From: Catellatospora sp. TT07R-123
GTDB taxonomy: Bacteria; Actinomycetota; Actinomycetes; Mycobacteriales; Micromonosporaceae
Length of the DNA stretch: 64,000 nucleotides
Direction of reading: 5' to 3'
NCBI RefSeq assembly: GCF_018327705.1
Contig: NZ_BNEM01000002.1
Location: 3,534,001 to 3,598,000, forward strand
Shown here: piece after piece, positions 54,612-62,514 of the stretch
How the letters are laid out: the number at the start of each line of letters is the position of its first letter
Position numbering within the stretch: position 1 is the stretch's first letter
Program-made: the position numbers and the translations under genes
The notes under the pieces: generated by a model
The model's database searches: none
The model's input: the letters and a program-made list of their open reading frames with translations, nothing else
What the model was told of the DNA's origin: nothing

Positions 54612-55832
54612 TCAGGGGCCGGCGAGCTGGTCGCGGCGGCGGATGAGGTACGCCGTCTCGCCGGTGTTGCCGGACAGCTCGATGGCCCGGTCGTACGCCG
54701 CCCGCGACTGCTCGCTGCGGCCCAGCCGCCGCAGCAGCTCGGCGCGGGTGGCGTGGAAGACGTGGTAGCCCTCCAGCGGCAGCCCGTCCACTTCGGCCAG
54801 CGCGACCTGCGGGCCGTCGAGTTCGGCGACCGCGATCGCCCGGTTGAGCCGCACGATCGGCGAGGGGTCGAGGCGGAGCAGCTGGTCGTACAGCGCGACG
54901 ACCTGCGACCAGTCGGTGTCGCGGATGTCGCGGGCGTCGGTGTGGACGGCGTTGATCGCGGCGAGGATCTGGTATCGCCCCGGCGCCTGACCGGAGGCGA
55001 GCCGGGCGCGGACCAGGGCGTGCCCCTCGGCGATCTGCCCGCGGTCCCAGGCGCCGCGATCCTGCTCGCCGAGGACGACGAGCTCGCCGCTCGCCGACAC
55101 CCGGGCGGTGCGGCGGGCCTCGGTCAGCAGCATCAGCGCCAGCAGTCCGGCGACCTCGCCGTCGGCCGGGAGCAGGCTGCGCACCAGGCGGGTCAGCCGG
55201 ATCGCCTCGGCGGTCAGCTCGCCGCGGATCGGCGCCTTCCCGGGGTCGGAGGCCAGGTAGCCCTCGTTGAAGATCAGGAAGAGGACGGCGAGGACCCCGG
55301 TCACGCGGGCCGGCAGGTCCTCGCGGAACGGCACGCCGTACGGAATCCGGGCGGCCTTGATCTTCGCTTTCGCCCGGGTGATCCGCTGGCCCATCGTGCT
55401 CTCCTGTACCAGGAACGCGCGGGCGATCTCGGGCACGGTGAGCCCGCCGACCATGCGCAGGGTCAGCGCCACCCGCGCGTCCATGGCCAGCGCCGGATGG
55501 CAGCACGTGAACACCAGGCGCAGCCGGTCGTCGTCGATGGCGCCGGGCGGCTCGGGGGTGTCGAACAGCATCAGCGCCTCCCTGTGCTTCTCCTCCCGCC
55601 TGACCTCGCGCCGGAGCCGGTCGACGGCCTTGCGGAAGGCGGTGGTGCTCAGCCACGCGCCGGGGTTGGGCGGCACGCCGTGGACCGGCCAGTGCTCGAC
55701 GGCGGACGCGAACGCCTCGGCGGCCATCTCCTCGGCGATGTCGAGATCACCGATCCGCCTGGCCAGGGTCGCGACCACCCGGGCCCACTCCTCGCGGTGG
55801 ACCCGGGCGAGCACCTCGCCGACGTCGGTCAT
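54612..55832 (-). CDS. ECF42-type RNA polymerase sigma factor
   Basis: The product is 406 residues, longer than ordinary ECF sigma factors. Region 2 is near the start (RIGDLDIAEEMAAEAFASAVEHWP), region 4 spans about residues 115-165 (RVALTLRMVGGLTVPEIARAFLVQESTMGQRITRAKAKIK), and a C-terminal extension from about 185 contains EGYLASDPGKAPIRGELTAEA and TPR-like helices. This extension is characteristic of ECF42, and the DGPF-domain partner gene overlaps its start. No anti-sigma factor is nearby. Confidence 0.92.
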   Translation of the reverse strand: MTDVGEVLARVHREEWARVVATLARRIGDLDIAEEMAAEAFASAVEHWPVHGVPPNPGAWLSTTAFRKAVDRLRREVRREEKHREALMLFDTPEPPGAIDDDRLRLVFTCCHPALAMDARVALTLRMVGGLTVPEIARAFLVQESTMGQRITRAKAKIKAARIPYGVPFREDLPARVTGVLAVLFLIFNEGYLASDPGKAPIRGELTAEAIRLTRLVRSLLPADGEVAGLLALMLLTEARRTARVSASGELVVLGEQDRGAWDRGQIAEGHALVRARLASGQAPGRYQILAAINAVHTDARDIRDTDWSQVVALYDQLLRLDPSPIVRLNRAIAVAELDGPQVALAEVDGLPLEGYHVFHATRAELLRRLGRSEQSRAAYDRAIELSGNTGETAYLIRRRDQLAGP

Positions 55833-56161
55833 GCTTCCAGGAACGGCCGCAGCTCGACCCGGCGGTTGCAGCTCTTCGACCCCTGCGCGGCCAGGCGCAG
55901 CGCCACGTCGAGGTGCGGCGCGTCGACGATCCAGAAGCCGATGACGTGCTCCTTCGACTCCAGGTAGGGGCCGTCGGTGAACACCGGCGCGCCGTCCCGG
56001 CCGTCGACGACGGTGGCGCTGCCCGGCGAGGCGAGCCCGCCCGCGAACACCCAGTGGCCGTCGGCCTGGAGCTGCTCGTTGAAGACGTCGATCGCGGCCA
56101 TCTCGTCCGCGGTGGCCAGAACGCCTGTCTCAGCGAGCACGGACATCAGGTATTGCGCCAT
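55829..56161 (-). CDS. YCII-related (DGPF) protein, ECF42 partner
   Basis: The product is 110 residues. The domain motif is VFTDGPYLESKEHVIGFWIVD; the family's DGPF reads DGPY here. The stop overlaps the sigma factor start (ATGA). DGPF genes are known to sit beside and be targets of ECF42; the biochemical role is unknown. The ATG at 56161 has AGGAG about nine bases upstream. Confidence 0.9.
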   Translation of the reverse strand: MAQYLMSVLAETGVLATADEMAAIDVFNEQLQADGHWVFAGGLASPGSATVVDGRDGAPVFTDGPYLESKEHVIGFWIVDAPHLDVALRLAAQGSKSCNRRVELRPFLEA

Positions 56162-56362
56162 CGAAACCATCTCCTGCGGTCGTGCGGCCGCCCCTTCAGG
56201 CAGCCTCTCACCCCTGCTACGAACGCCGCCGCCCCGATCCGACACGCGGCCGCCGGAATCTTCTGGGGAAGATCGGTGCTACAGGTCAGAAGGCGCGGGG
56301 TGGCTCACCCGCGCGGAGGCGAAGGCGCCGATCTTCGAAGGCCCCGCTCGACGAAGCGGCGG

Positions 56363-56602
56363 TCAGGAAGCTTGCCGCTTCGCGAGCCGGGTGAGGCGGC
56401 GCCGGGCGCAGGAGTCGTGGGGCGCCAGCGACTCCAACTCTGCGCGGCGTCCGGCGCGAGCGAGCAGATCTAGGTACCACAGGTGGGCGTTGTGCCTGAC
56501 GTGGTCTCGGGAGAAGCACTCGGCGTGTGGCTGCACCGCCGCGATGGCCACGTCCCAGGCGCCACGCTCCTCCGCCTCCTGGGCCACGGCATACCAGTCC
56601 AT
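56363..56602 (-). CDS. Small helical hypothetical protein
   Basis: The product is 79 residues. WYAVAQEAEERGAWDVAIAAV and NAHLWYLDLLARAGRRAELE look like a TPR-like helical pair. A single basic tail ends KRQAS. The start at 56602 is chosen because MDWYAV begins the conserved-looking segment. Function unknown. Confidence 0.65.
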   Translation of the reverse strand: MDWYAVAQEAEERGAWDVAIAAVQPHAECFSRDHVRHNAHLWYLDLLARAGRRAELESLAPHDSCARRRLTRLAKRQAS

Positions 56603-56636
56603 GCGGCCAGCGTACGGTCGTTCGAACGCGATGCGG

Positions 56637-57101
56637 TTACCTGAGCCACGCGGTGGTACGCCTGTGGCGCCCCAGTCCCGCAGCGTCGAACTCGTCCCAG
56701 GGGAAGCTGCGCACCACACCCAGGTACCTCAACGCCTGCGAAATGGGGGTGCCCTCGATCCCGATCGCCTCGCCTACGTTCACCAGTGGTCCGACTACCA
56801 GCACACCGCGATCCCAGACTGCGGCCCCCTGGCCACCGGCACCGCCGAAGTATTCCGCTTCGATATAGCCGACTGGACCGACGTGCGACCGGGTGATCAG
56901 CATCTGCTCTAAGGACGGCGATATTCGGATACCCGGCCGGTGGGCGGACGCCCGCTCCTCTACCAGCTCGAATTCGGAATCCGTCATCGGAATCATGCTG
57001 ATGCCCCGGTTCAGGGGCATAACGGCTGCGTCGTTCAAGTCCGCGGCCAAGGCTTCGACCGCACTCGGAGATCCGACAATCGCCTCAAGGCTGTAGGCCA
57101 A
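56637..57101 (-). CDS. Conserved hypothetical protein
   Basis: The product is 154 residues with a mixed alpha/beta pattern, no signal peptide and no transmembrane helix. Recognisable only as a small soluble protein with segments such as AVEALAADLNDAAVMPLN and ITRSHVGPVGYIEAEYFGG. Not identified. It may be co-transcribed with the 79-residue gene that follows 34 bases downstream. Confidence 0.65.
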   Translation of the reverse strand: MAYSLEAIVGSPSAVEALAADLNDAAVMPLNRGISMIPMTDSEFELVEERASAHRPGIRISPSLEQMLITRSHVGPVGYIEAEYFGGAGGQGAAVWDRGVLVVGPLVNVGEAIGIEGTPISQALRYLGVVRSFPWDEFDAAGLGRHRRTTAWLR

Positions 57102-57216
57102 CTCATCCGCCCAGGTTCAGTGACTCGTTCCCATGAATCTATGACCACCGGTAAACCGCCACCCGCTCCCCGGGCCGATGGGCTTCCACCTGGAGCTGAA
57201 GTACCCCCAAGACACG

Positions 57217-58578
57217 TTAGGCGGCCAGGCCGAGCATGTGCCGGGCGCGCTGCTCGAATGCCTGGACCTCGCCGAGATCGCGGTACGGCCCGAGGCGCCT
57301 GCCGAGGTCCCGTACGGCCTCCACGCAGCGCGACGAGCTGACGGTCGCCGTCATCCGTACGACCTCCGACGCCTTCGCCGCAGCCGCCTCGGCATCGCCC
57401 CGCTGGAGCCGTCCTGAGGCCAGGACCGCTTGGCTGAGGGCGCCGCGCCGCGCACGGTTCTGCTGACCGGCCGCAGTGACGGACTCCGTGGCGAACCGGT
57501 CGAGTTCGTCGAGCTCGCCGAGATCGCGCATCGTGTACGCCATCTCTCCGTACACGTACGCACGGTCGATGAACCGGGCCCATTCCGGCTCGTTATCGGG
57601 CACGACCTGAGCGTAGACCTCCTCGAACCCGCGAACTGCCGTCCTGGCCTGAGCCCTCTCGCCGAGGGAGGCCAGGGCGCGGGACTCCAGCACCAGCAGG
57701 TCGGCGTAGCACGCTGGAGAGTCGCTGGCCGAGATGCCCCGGCGGCCCGAACGCGCCAGCGCGACCGCCTCCGCGGCGTGGCCGAGCAGGTTCGCCTGGT
57801 CCGACATGCCCGCCAGGACGTGGGCACCGAGCACGGCGTTACCGGCCGCCTGGCTGAGGCGCAGCGCCTGGATCAGGTAGCGCTGGGCGAGCCCGTGCTC
57901 GCCGTCGTCGTACGCCATCCAGCCCACGAGGTATGCCTGCTCGGCGGCGGCCTCGTACAGCGCGGTCTGGACCTGCGGGCCGTGGTCTCGGCGGACCAGC
58001 GGCATGACGTAGCTGTTCATGTACTCGACCAGGGCCACGCGAGCATGGCCGCCACCGCGCATGACGTCCATCTCCTGGAAGAGCGCGAACATGTCGCGGA
58101 TGCCCGCGACCTGCTCCATGCCGATCCGCCGTGGCCCGGCGTCGGAGCTCTGCCCGTCGAGCGTCGCCAGCAGCCAGTCCCGGCTGGACAGGGCGAGCGC
58201 GCTGAGGACGAACGGCGCCTGGATGACGCGGCGACGCGCGACATCGGCCTGACCGAGCTCGGCGACGGTGGCCAGCGAATCGTTTGCCCGGGACGGGTAT
58301 CGCAGCGCCCTGGCCGCTAGGGACTCCTCATCCACCATGCCGAGGTCAGCAGGTGAGACGCTGTGCCCGAGCTGCTCGGTGAGCGCCGCTGCGATCAGGC
58401 GGGGCACCGGATGCTTGGGCACCTGGCCGAGCCGGACCCACCGGTGTACGGCGGTGTAGTCGTAGCGGAGGGCGAGCCCTTCGCGCGCTCCGAACGCGTT
58501 GACCCGGCGTGCGAGTCCGGCCCAGGAACAACCGGCCTCAGTGATCAGTCTGCCCAGCTTGTCGTTGGCTCCAGACAT
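57217..58578 (-). CDS. HTH regulator with long TPR-like C-terminal region
   Basis: The product is 453 residues. The first ~75 residues have KLGRLITEAGCSWAGLARRVN and TAVHRWVRLGQVP, which resemble a helix-turn-helix. From about residue 135 to the end the protein is all-helical, with repeated A-x-x-A-L pairs typical of tetratricopeptide-like repeats (for example ALYEAAAEQAYLVGWMAYDDGE and LAQRYLIQALRLSQAAGN). Such proteins are common in actinomycetes and often regulate a neighbouring gene. The ATG has GGGAG seven bases upstream. It is divergent from the 135-residue gene. Confidence 0.8.
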   Translation of the reverse strand: MSGANDKLGRLITEAGCSWAGLARRVNAFGAREGLALRYDYTAVHRWVRLGQVPKHPVPRLIAAALTEQLGHSVSPADLGMVDEESLAARALRYPSRANDSLATVAELGQADVARRRVIQAPFVLSALALSSRDWLLATLDGQSSDAGPRRIGMEQVAGIRDMFALFQEMDVMRGGGHARVALVEYMNSYVMPLVRRDHGPQVQTALYEAAAEQAYLVGWMAYDDGEHGLAQRYLIQALRLSQAAGNAVLGAHVLAGMSDQANLLGHAAEAVALARSGRRGISASDSPACYADLLVLESRALASLGERAQARTAVRGFEEVYAQVVPDNEPEWARFIDRAYVYGEMAYTMRDLGELDELDRFATESVTAAGQQNRARRGALSQAVLASGRLQRGDAEAAAAKASEVVRMTATVSSSRCVEAVRDLGRRLGPYRDLGEVQAFEQRARHMLGLAA

Positions 58579-58644
58579 CGTGCTCCCTTCTGCGACGTCT
58601 TCCCCTTCGCACGGTACCGGCGTCGCGGTCGGCGGGGCAGCCTT

Positions 58645-58672
58645 CCACATACTCACATGGGTCTTCACATGG
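58645..58672. promoter_or_regulatory. Candidate repeated operator TCACATGG
   Basis: TCACATGG occurs at 58653-58660 and again at 58665-58672, 12 bases apart, with a related CCACAT at 58645. It lies in the 204-base divergent gap between the HTH/TPR regulator and the small Cys-rich gene. The spacing near one helical turn suggests a two-site protein contact; this is inference. Confidence 0.4.
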
Positions 58673-58782
58673 TCTACGCGAGCGGCGCATCGGGTTTGCT
58701 CGTAGTGGGAAGGGCGCGGACGCATCTCCCAAGGCTCGCCGGGCGCCCTTCCCCCTAGTCATCCGACTTACGGGGAGGCCCG

Positions 58783-59190
58783 ATGTCCTTACACACGCCA
58801 ATCCGCCCGCAGTGGAGGTGCGCGGTCTGCGCCATGGAGTGGCCCTGTCACACCCGCAGGCGGCAACTGCTCGCGCAGTTCTACGGCGCCCCCGCCTCGC
58901 TGGCGATCTGTCTGGCCCGCCACCTGATCCAGGCCTGCCTGGATCTGCCGACCATGCCGTCCGGCCTGCTGCACCAACGCTTCCTCGGCTGGCTGGACGC
59001 ACCGCACCGCCACGACCGCGACACGATGCCTGCGAATGAGGCGTCAGAGTTCACGTCGTCCGCACTCCCGACGATGGCGTGCGACAGATCCCCGGCGCGC
59101 ACCGACGTCCATGCCACGACCGGCTACGGCCCGCGCCGACCCGGTCATACGCCGAAACGCGCGGCTCGCCACCTGCTCGCCGCCGCGTGA
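58783..59190 (+). CDS. Small Cys-rich protein divergent from the HTH regulator
   Basis: The product is 135 residues. WRCAVCAMEWPCHTRRRQLL has three Cys near the N-terminus, then LAICLARHLIQACLDL; the C-terminal third is Pro/Arg/Ala rich and looks disordered. I recall similar proteins being labelled flavin reductase in related genomes, but no flavin-reductase motif is visible. The ATG has GGGGAGG about seven bases upstream. The divergent placement with the HTH/TPR gene is the main clue. Confidence 0.7.
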   Translation: MSLHTPIRPQWRCAVCAMEWPCHTRRRQLLAQFYGAPASLAICLARHLIQACLDLPTMPSGLLHQRFLGWLDAPHRHDRDTMPANEASEFTSSALPTMACDRSPARTDVHATTGYGPRRPGHTPKRAARHLLAAA

Positions 59191-59232
59191 AAGCCCGCGG
59201 GAGCGGCCGCTCGCAGACGCGGCCAGCCTGTT

Positions 59233-59280
59233 AAGAAGGGCGCCTTCTACCTCCCAAAGGGATAAAAGGTGCCCTTCCTT
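59233..59280. terminator. Hairpin between convergent genes
   Basis: AAGAAGGGCGCCTT pairs with AAGGTGCCCTTCCTT across a 20-base loop. It lies between the Cys-rich gene and the acetyltransferase gene, which converge. It resembles a type of AAGGGCGCCTT palindrome that I associate with Micromonospora intergenic repeats. Confidence 0.65.
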
Positions 59281-59304
59281 TCTGCCTGGCGCGGGGTGAC
59301 CTCT

Positions 59305-59802
59305 TCAGATGAGCGGGCTGCGGCGCTCGACGAAGGTGACGTCGCGCCAGACGCCGTGGTGACGGCCGATCCGCCGGCGGGTGCCGACGACGCGGAACCC
59401 GACTGATTCGTGCAGGGCGATGCTGGCGGTGTTCTCGGGGAAGACCCCGGACTGGATGGTCCAGATCCCGGCCGTCTCGGTGGAGGCGATCAGCGCCTCC
59501 AGCAGCGCCCGGCCGACGCCGCGCCCGCGATGGCCGGGGTGCACGTACACGGAGTGGTCGACGACCCCGGCGTAGACGCTGCGGGTGGACACGGCGGTGC
59601 AGGCGGCCCAGCCGAGCACGGTCCCGTCGGCGTCGACGGCCACGTGCCGGTGCCCGTCCAGCCGGGCGGCGAAGAACTCGGCCCATCCCGGAGCACCGGT
59701 CTCGAAGGTGGCGTTGCCCTCGTCCATCCCCGCCTGGTAGATCGCCAGCACGGCGTCGGCGTGCCCGTCCGTCATGGCGGTGACGGTGAAGGTGCTCATC
59801 AT
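59305..59802 (-). CDS. GNAT acetyltransferase of the phosphinothricin/MddA type
   Basis: The product is 165 residues. MDEGNATFETGAPGWAEFFAARL and VLGWAACTAVSTRSVYAGVVDHSVYV, then GRGVGRALLEALIAS, then NTASIALHESVGFRVVGTRRRIGRHHG are characteristic of the Pat/YncA group that acetylates methionine sulfoximine, phosphinothricin and related amines. Resistance to a natural toxin is possible; house-cleaning is equally likely. Two adjacent ATGs allow two starts. Confidence 0.85.
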   Translation of the reverse strand: MMSTFTVTAMTDGHADAVLAIYQAGMDEGNATFETGAPGWAEFFAARLDGHRHVAVDADGTVLGWAACTAVSTRSVYAGVVDHSVYVHPGHRGRGVGRALLEALIASTETAGIWTIQSGVFPENTASIALHESVGFRVVGTRRRIGRHHGVWRDVTFVERRSPLI

Positions 59803-60046
59803 CGGTTTGGTCCCCAGCCCCGCAGCGGTGTACACGTCCTGTGATGTGGCCACACCGTATGAGGTGTACGCCCGCACCATCCTGCACCGGCGGCCGGGGC
59901 TTCTGCCAGAATCCTCTGGCCGCACCCCGAAAAGCAGATGGGAAAGTGCGCAGACCAGTCATCGGGAAGGGACCTTCCCGACGGCGGCTCCACCCGTGAG
60001 GGATGAGCCGGTTCGAGTCCGGTACGCGGGTGCGGCGCCCGGCGGC

Positions 60047-61162
60047 TCACAGGGCGTAGAGGCGGCGGGCGTTGGCGGAGCCGAGCTGGTCGGCGATGGG
60101 CTGGGCGTCGGCCGGGGGCAGCGCGCCGTCGGCGATGAAGGCGTTGAGGACCTGGGCGAGGCTGTGGCGGAACTGGGACGCCCCGATGAGGTACAGCTCG
60201 GCCAGGCCGAAGGCGTCGGAGGAGTACAGCAGCTTGCCGAACGGGGCGAGTTCGAGGAACTCGGCGAGCACCGCGGTGGCGCGGGCGCCGAGGTGCGGCA
60301 CGGTCAGGCCGACGTCGGCGTAGACGTGCGGGTAGACCTGGGCGAGCCAGCCCGCCTGGCGGTGGTACGGGTAGCAGTGCAGCAGCACCAGGCGCGCCCC
60401 GGTGCGCAGCGTCGCCTCGCAGAACGGCTGGAGCAGCGCCGGATCGGCCCGGACCAGGGCGGCGTCGCGGTCTCCGAAGCCGGTGTGGAGCTGGATCGGC
60501 AGACCGGTGTCGACGGCACACCACAGCAGGTGGCGCAGCAGCACCGGGTCGGTCAGGCGGCCGCCGTCGCGCAGCCAGCGCCCCGCCGCGACCCGCACCT
60601 CGTGCGGCTGCGGCCGGGTCGGGTCGAGGCCGAGCCCGTGCCGGTACGCGGCGATCGACTTGGTCGCGACCGCGCCGGGCAGGGCCGTCCGCAGCGCGTC
60701 GTCGAGGGCGGCGGCGAACCCGTCCGCCCCGCTGCCGGGCGCGACCTCCTCGGCCAGCAGCTCCAGCCGTACCACCGCGTGGGTCGAGGCACCCGCGAGC
60801 GCGCCCAGCGTTCCCGGCGGGAGCAGGTTGCCCGCGGCGGGGCCGGTGTCGACCAGCAGCGCGGACAGGTGCGCGGCGCGCAGCAGCCGCGCCGTGGCCT
60901 CGTCGGCGCCCAGGCGCCGCCGCTGCCACAGGTACTCCTCCACCGACGCCCCGGCGGGCAGCCCGAGCACGGGCGCGCACCAGCGGCGCAGGGCCAGCCC
61001 GACCTGGCTGTCCAGGTATGACGCCCCCGGCGGGGCCGGTTCGTCGGCCTCCGTGCACCACAGCTCGAATGCCGCATCCTCCAGCGGCGCGGCGGTGACG
61101 CCGTGGCAGTGACCGTCGACGAGCGCGAGTTCGCGCAGGTCCAGCGGGTTCAGTACCGCCAT
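60047..61162 (-). CDS. Amidohydrolase (amidohydrolase_2 type), FluG N-half-like
   Basis: The product is 371 residues. LVDGHCHGV gives the HxH metal motif near residue 18; LLHCYPYHRQAGWLAQVYPHVYADVGLT carries later His and Asp ligands, and LYSSDAFGLAELYLIGA the C-terminal metal Asp. It overlaps the GS-like gene (stop at 61150, start at 61162). In fungal FluG and plant NodGS an amidohydrolase of this class is fused to a GS domain; here the two are separate but overlapping genes. Substrate is unknown. The start is an ATG. Confidence 0.88.
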   Translation of the reverse strand: MAVLNPLDLRELALVDGHCHGVTAAPLEDAAFELWCTEADEPAPPGASYLDSQVGLALRRWCAPVLGLPAGASVEEYLWQRRRLGADEATARLLRAAHLSALLVDTGPAAGNLLPPGTLGALAGASTHAVVRLELLAEEVAPGSGADGFAAALDDALRTALPGAVATKSIAAYRHGLGLDPTRPQPHEVRVAAGRWLRDGGRLTDPVLLRHLLWCAVDTGLPIQLHTGFGDRDAALVRADPALLQPFCEATLRTGARLVLLHCYPYHRQAGWLAQVYPHVYADVGLTVPHLGARATAVLAEFLELAPFGKLLYSSDAFGLAELYLIGASQFRHSLAQVLNAFIADGALPPADAQPIADQLGSANARRLYAL

Positions 61163-62514
61163 CGCACGGCCTCCACCAGCTCGTCCTCGGGCAGCTTCCC
61201 GAGCGTGCCGGCCTCGGCCCGGTGCACCGCGTCGAACGCGTCGAGCAGCGGCGCTCCGAGCGCCGCGCACAGCCCTCGGTCGGCGTGCAGGGCCGCGAGC
61301 GCGGCGGCGGGCGTGTCCGGCAGGCGCGGCGGCCGCTGCTGCTCCGCCAGCGTGTACGGGTCCACCCCGACCTCCTCGGGCAGCCGCAGCCCCGCGTCCA
61401 CCGCGTCGGCGACCAGCGCGCACACCGCCCCGACCACCAGGTACGGGTTGGCCGACCCGTCGACGCACTTGACCTCGGCGTTGGCCGCGCCGGCCCGGTT
61501 GCCCTCGACGCCGGTGACGAACCGCAGCCCGGCCTCGCGGTTCTCCCGGCCCCAGCACTGGTACGCGCCCGCCCAGCGCTGCGGGGCCTGGCGCAGCGCG
61601 CTGGCGGGGCTGGGCACGCCGAGCCCGGCCAGGGCGGGCAGCCGCGACAGCACCCCGGCCAGGGCGGATTCGCCGCGCGCGGTGAGGCCGTGCGGGCCGT
61701 CGCCGCCCGCGAGCAGGTTGGCGCCGTCGGCCCATACCGAGAAGTGCAGGTGCATGCCGTTGCCGACCTGCCGCGCGACGGACACGGGCGCGAACGAGGC
61801 GCGCAGGCCGTGGCGCAGCGCGGTGGCGCGGACCGTCTCGCGGGCGAGCACGATCCGGTCGGCGGCGGCGACGGGGTCGGCGTGGCCGACGGACAGTTCG
61901 AGCTGGCCGGAGCCGTACTCGGGGTGGAACTGCTCGACGGCGACGTCCTGGGCGGCCAGCGCGGCGAGCAGGTCGCGGCCGTAGTCGGACAGCTCGACCA
62001 GCCGGGTCATGCCGTAGGCGGGGCCGTCGGAGGCCGGGCTGCCGTCGGGGCGGGCCAGGTAGAACTCCAGCTCGAACGCCATCCGCAGGGTGGTCCCGGC
62101 GTCGGCGGCGCGGGCGGCCATGCGCCGGGCGAACAGGCGCTGGTCCGCCGGGTACGGCAGACCGTCCTGGGTCCACCGGTCGACCGGCGCCCACGCCCAG
62201 CCGGGCTGGGCGGCGAGCACGGTGAGCCGGTCGAGGTCGGGGTGCAGCCGCAGGTCGCCGACGGGTCCGCCGACGAGCCGCCCGGCGGTGATGGTGTCGT
62301 CGACGCAGAACACGTCGTGCACGGTGGACATGCCGACGCCCCACGCGGCCGCCCCGGGCAGCTGCCCCGCTGGCACGGCCTTGACCCTGGTCACGCCCGC
62401 GTTGTCGACCCAGGTCAGGGCGACGCCGTGCACGCCCGCGGCGGTGAGTTTGGCGGCGGCGTCGCGGCCCGCGGCGGCCAGGGCGGTCCGGTCGAGCACC
62501 GGCTCGGCGGTCAC
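61150..62514 (-). CDS. Glutamine synthetase-like ligase, FluG C-half-like
   Basis: The product is 454 residues. VALTWVDNAGVTRVKAVPAG, MAFELEFYLARPDG, VEQFHPEYGSGQLELSVGHADPVAAAD, GNGMHLHFSVWADGANL, and ANAEVKCVDGSANPYLVVGAV are type I GS landmarks adapted for a different substrate (the canonical NRSA-RxE block near the end reads NAEVKCVDGSANP). The adenylylation region is absent. It is a probable gamma-glutamyl ligase. The start is a GTG overlapping the membrane protein stop (GTGA), and its stop is overlapped by the amidohydrolase. Confidence 0.87.
   Translation of the reverse strand: MTAEPVLDRTALAAAGRDAAAKLTAAGVHGVALTWVDNAGVTRVKAVPAGQLPGAAAWGVGMSTVHDVFCVDDTITAGRLVGGPVGDLRLHPDLDRLTVLAAQPGWAWAPVDRWTQDGLPYPADQRLFARRMAARAADAGTTLRMAFELEFYLARPDGSPASDGPAYGMTRLVELSDYGRDLLAALAAQDVAVEQFHPEYGSGQLELSVGHADPVAAADRIVLARETVRATALRHGLRASFAPVSVARQVGNGMHLHFSVWADGANLLAGGDGPHGLTARGESALAGVLSRLPALAGLGVPSPASALRQAPQRWAGAYQCWGRENREAGLRFVTGVEGNRAGAANAEVKCVDGSANPYLVVGAVCALVADAVDAGLRLPEEVGVDPYTLAEQQRPPRLPDTPAAALAALHADRGLCAALGAPLLDAFDAVHRAEAGTLGKLPEDELVEAVRWRY

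Noticed and set aside
57217-59190. Toxin-antitoxin pair
   Set aside because: The two genes are divergent and the regulator is far larger than an antitoxin; the small protein has no toxin domain.
59985-60040. T-arm-like GCCGG-TTCGAGT-CCGGT sequence
   Set aside because: The T arm is well formed but no matching acceptor stem, anticodon arm or D arm could be placed upstream. It may be a tRNA remnant or chance; it is not reported as a tRNA.
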